A stretch of 64,000 nt of DNA. Source: Anaerolineaceae bacterium (lineage in GTDB: Bacteria; Chloroflexota; Anaerolineae; Aggregatilineales; Phototrophicaceae). The position numbers and the translations under genes are program-made. The notes under the pieces were generated by a model, which was not told the origin of the DNA, searched no databases, and was given only the letters and a program-made list of their open reading frames with translations. The stretch is taken from contig JACKCH010000015.1 in assembly GCA_020634115.1 (NCBI GenBank), forward strand, positions 1 to 64,000, written 5' to 3'. Numbering within the stretch: the first letter of the stretch is position 1; each line of letters opens with the position of its first letter. This document shows, in pieces, positions 63,624-64,000 of the stretch.

Positions 63624-63648
63624 TGTAGGGGCGCAATATATTGCGCCC
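63624..63648. repeat. Dispersed palindrome, GTAGGGGCG type, second copy
   Basis: TGTAGGGGCGCAATATATTGCGCCC holds a perfect 20-bp palindrome (63629-63648) after the conserved TGTAG lead. It is oriented opposite to the copy at 63574. Confidence 0.7.
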
Positions 63649-63740
63649 GCGCGTAGGGATATTTTTTCCTGCTCAGGAAGCTATCCCTGTCGTCGTGATA
63701 GATTTTCAGAAATAGTGATATGGACTGAGAGGGCTGATTC

Positions 63741-64000
63741 ATGAAAAGAATGACTGTCAAAGACCTGCACGAAATCAAGAAACAACGCTCATTGATTCAG
63801 CTATACGCCGATACCCCGGAGCAAGCAGCCGCCTGTGAAGCAGCGGGTATCGAGATGGTCATGACATCTGAGGGCAACGATGTGGCCGCGTTCCGTAAAG
63901 CCGCGCCCAATGTCTTTTTATCCTATGGCCTGCCCTATCGTACACACTCCAACATTTCGGACTTCATGCGGGAAGCCTATGATGTCATCAATGCAGGCGC
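63741..64000 (+). CDS. PanB-like (PEP/pyruvate-domain) protein, 5' part
   Basis: The first 86 residues of a protein that leaves the window. It starts with RMTVKDLHEIK and AACEAAGIEMVMTSEG, which resembles ketopantoate hydroxymethyltransferase (PanB) and related TIM-barrel enzymes. The usual GDSLG magnesium loop is replaced by TSEGND, so it may not make ketopantoate. GAGAGGG lies 7 bases before the ATG. Assignment is tentative. Confidence 0.5.
   Translation, partial: MKRMTVKDLHEIKKQRSLIQLYADTPEQAAACEAAGIEMVMTSEGNDVAAFRKAAPNVFLSYGLPYRTHSNISDFMREAYDVINAG

Noticed and set aside
1..64000. CRISPR arrays, rRNA operons, prophage structural genes, cobalamin riboswitch
   Set aside because: Looked for and not seen; no regularly spaced repeats, no rRNA-like sequence, no capsid or tail genes, and no recognisable B12 box before the corrinoid genes.

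Overview
This 64 kb window is chromosome-like DNA of moderately high GC from a free-living, saccharolytic bacterium. The best guess is a member of the Chloroflexota (Anaerolineae or a related class). That rests on inference: gene content (many family 1 solute-binding proteins, UroD-type methyltransferases beside corrinoid proteins, stand-alone B12-reactivation proteins), TTG and GTG starts, and dispersed palindromes of the GTAGGGGCG type. No rRNA, tRNA or CRISPR array was seen.

Layout. (1) 1-17.1 kb, glycan use: a GH1 beta-glucosidase diverges from a ROK repressor. A plus-strand run follows, reading GH35-like hydrolase, GH30 hydrolase, a secreted protein with four jelly-roll-like repeats, a Tat-exported solute-binding protein, two permeases, two ABC ATPases, a YesL-like membrane protein and a third ATPase. 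(2) 17.4-26.4 kb, a minus-strand operon headed by a SorC-type regulator: aldolase, NAD-kinase-like kinase, ADP-ribosylglycohydrolase-fold enzyme, two permeases, solute-binding protein, TIM-barrel isomerase and zinc dehydrogenase. It has no ATPase of its own. (3) 26.7-31.7 kb, a plasmid-like replication and partition island (ParA, ParB, DUF3987 protein, CHC2/Toprim primase) with repeated operator-like sites and two plus-strand terminators that no plus-strand gene explains.

(4) 32.0-48.6 kb, a minus-strand one-carbon and inositol block. It holds a B12-reactivation protein, an IolG-like dehydrogenase, MetV and MetF, three UroD-family methyltransferases, a pterin methyltransferase, a corrinoid protein, IolA, IolD, a transaldolase, IolB and IolE. 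A frameshifted double-TIR defence-type gene sits inside it. Read together, the block could remove O-methyl groups from methylated cyclitols or sugars, pass them through corrinoid and tetrahydrofolate to MetVF, and degrade the inositol ring to acetyl-CoA. This is the most interesting hypothesis in the window.

(5) 49.0-57.0 kb: three Gfo/Idh/MocA dehydrogenases, two TIM-barrel isomerases or lyases, a zinc dehydrogenase and a LacI regulator. (6) 57.2-61.9 kb: a ribose/fructose-type ABC importer followed by a fourth UroD-family protein. Near-identical 18-bp palindromes lie just downstream of strong sigma-70-type promoters for regions 5 and 6, so the LacI protein probably controls both. (7) 61.9-64 kb: an FG-GAP gene remnant, a fatty-acid desaturase, two palindromic repeats and the 5' end of a PanB-like gene.
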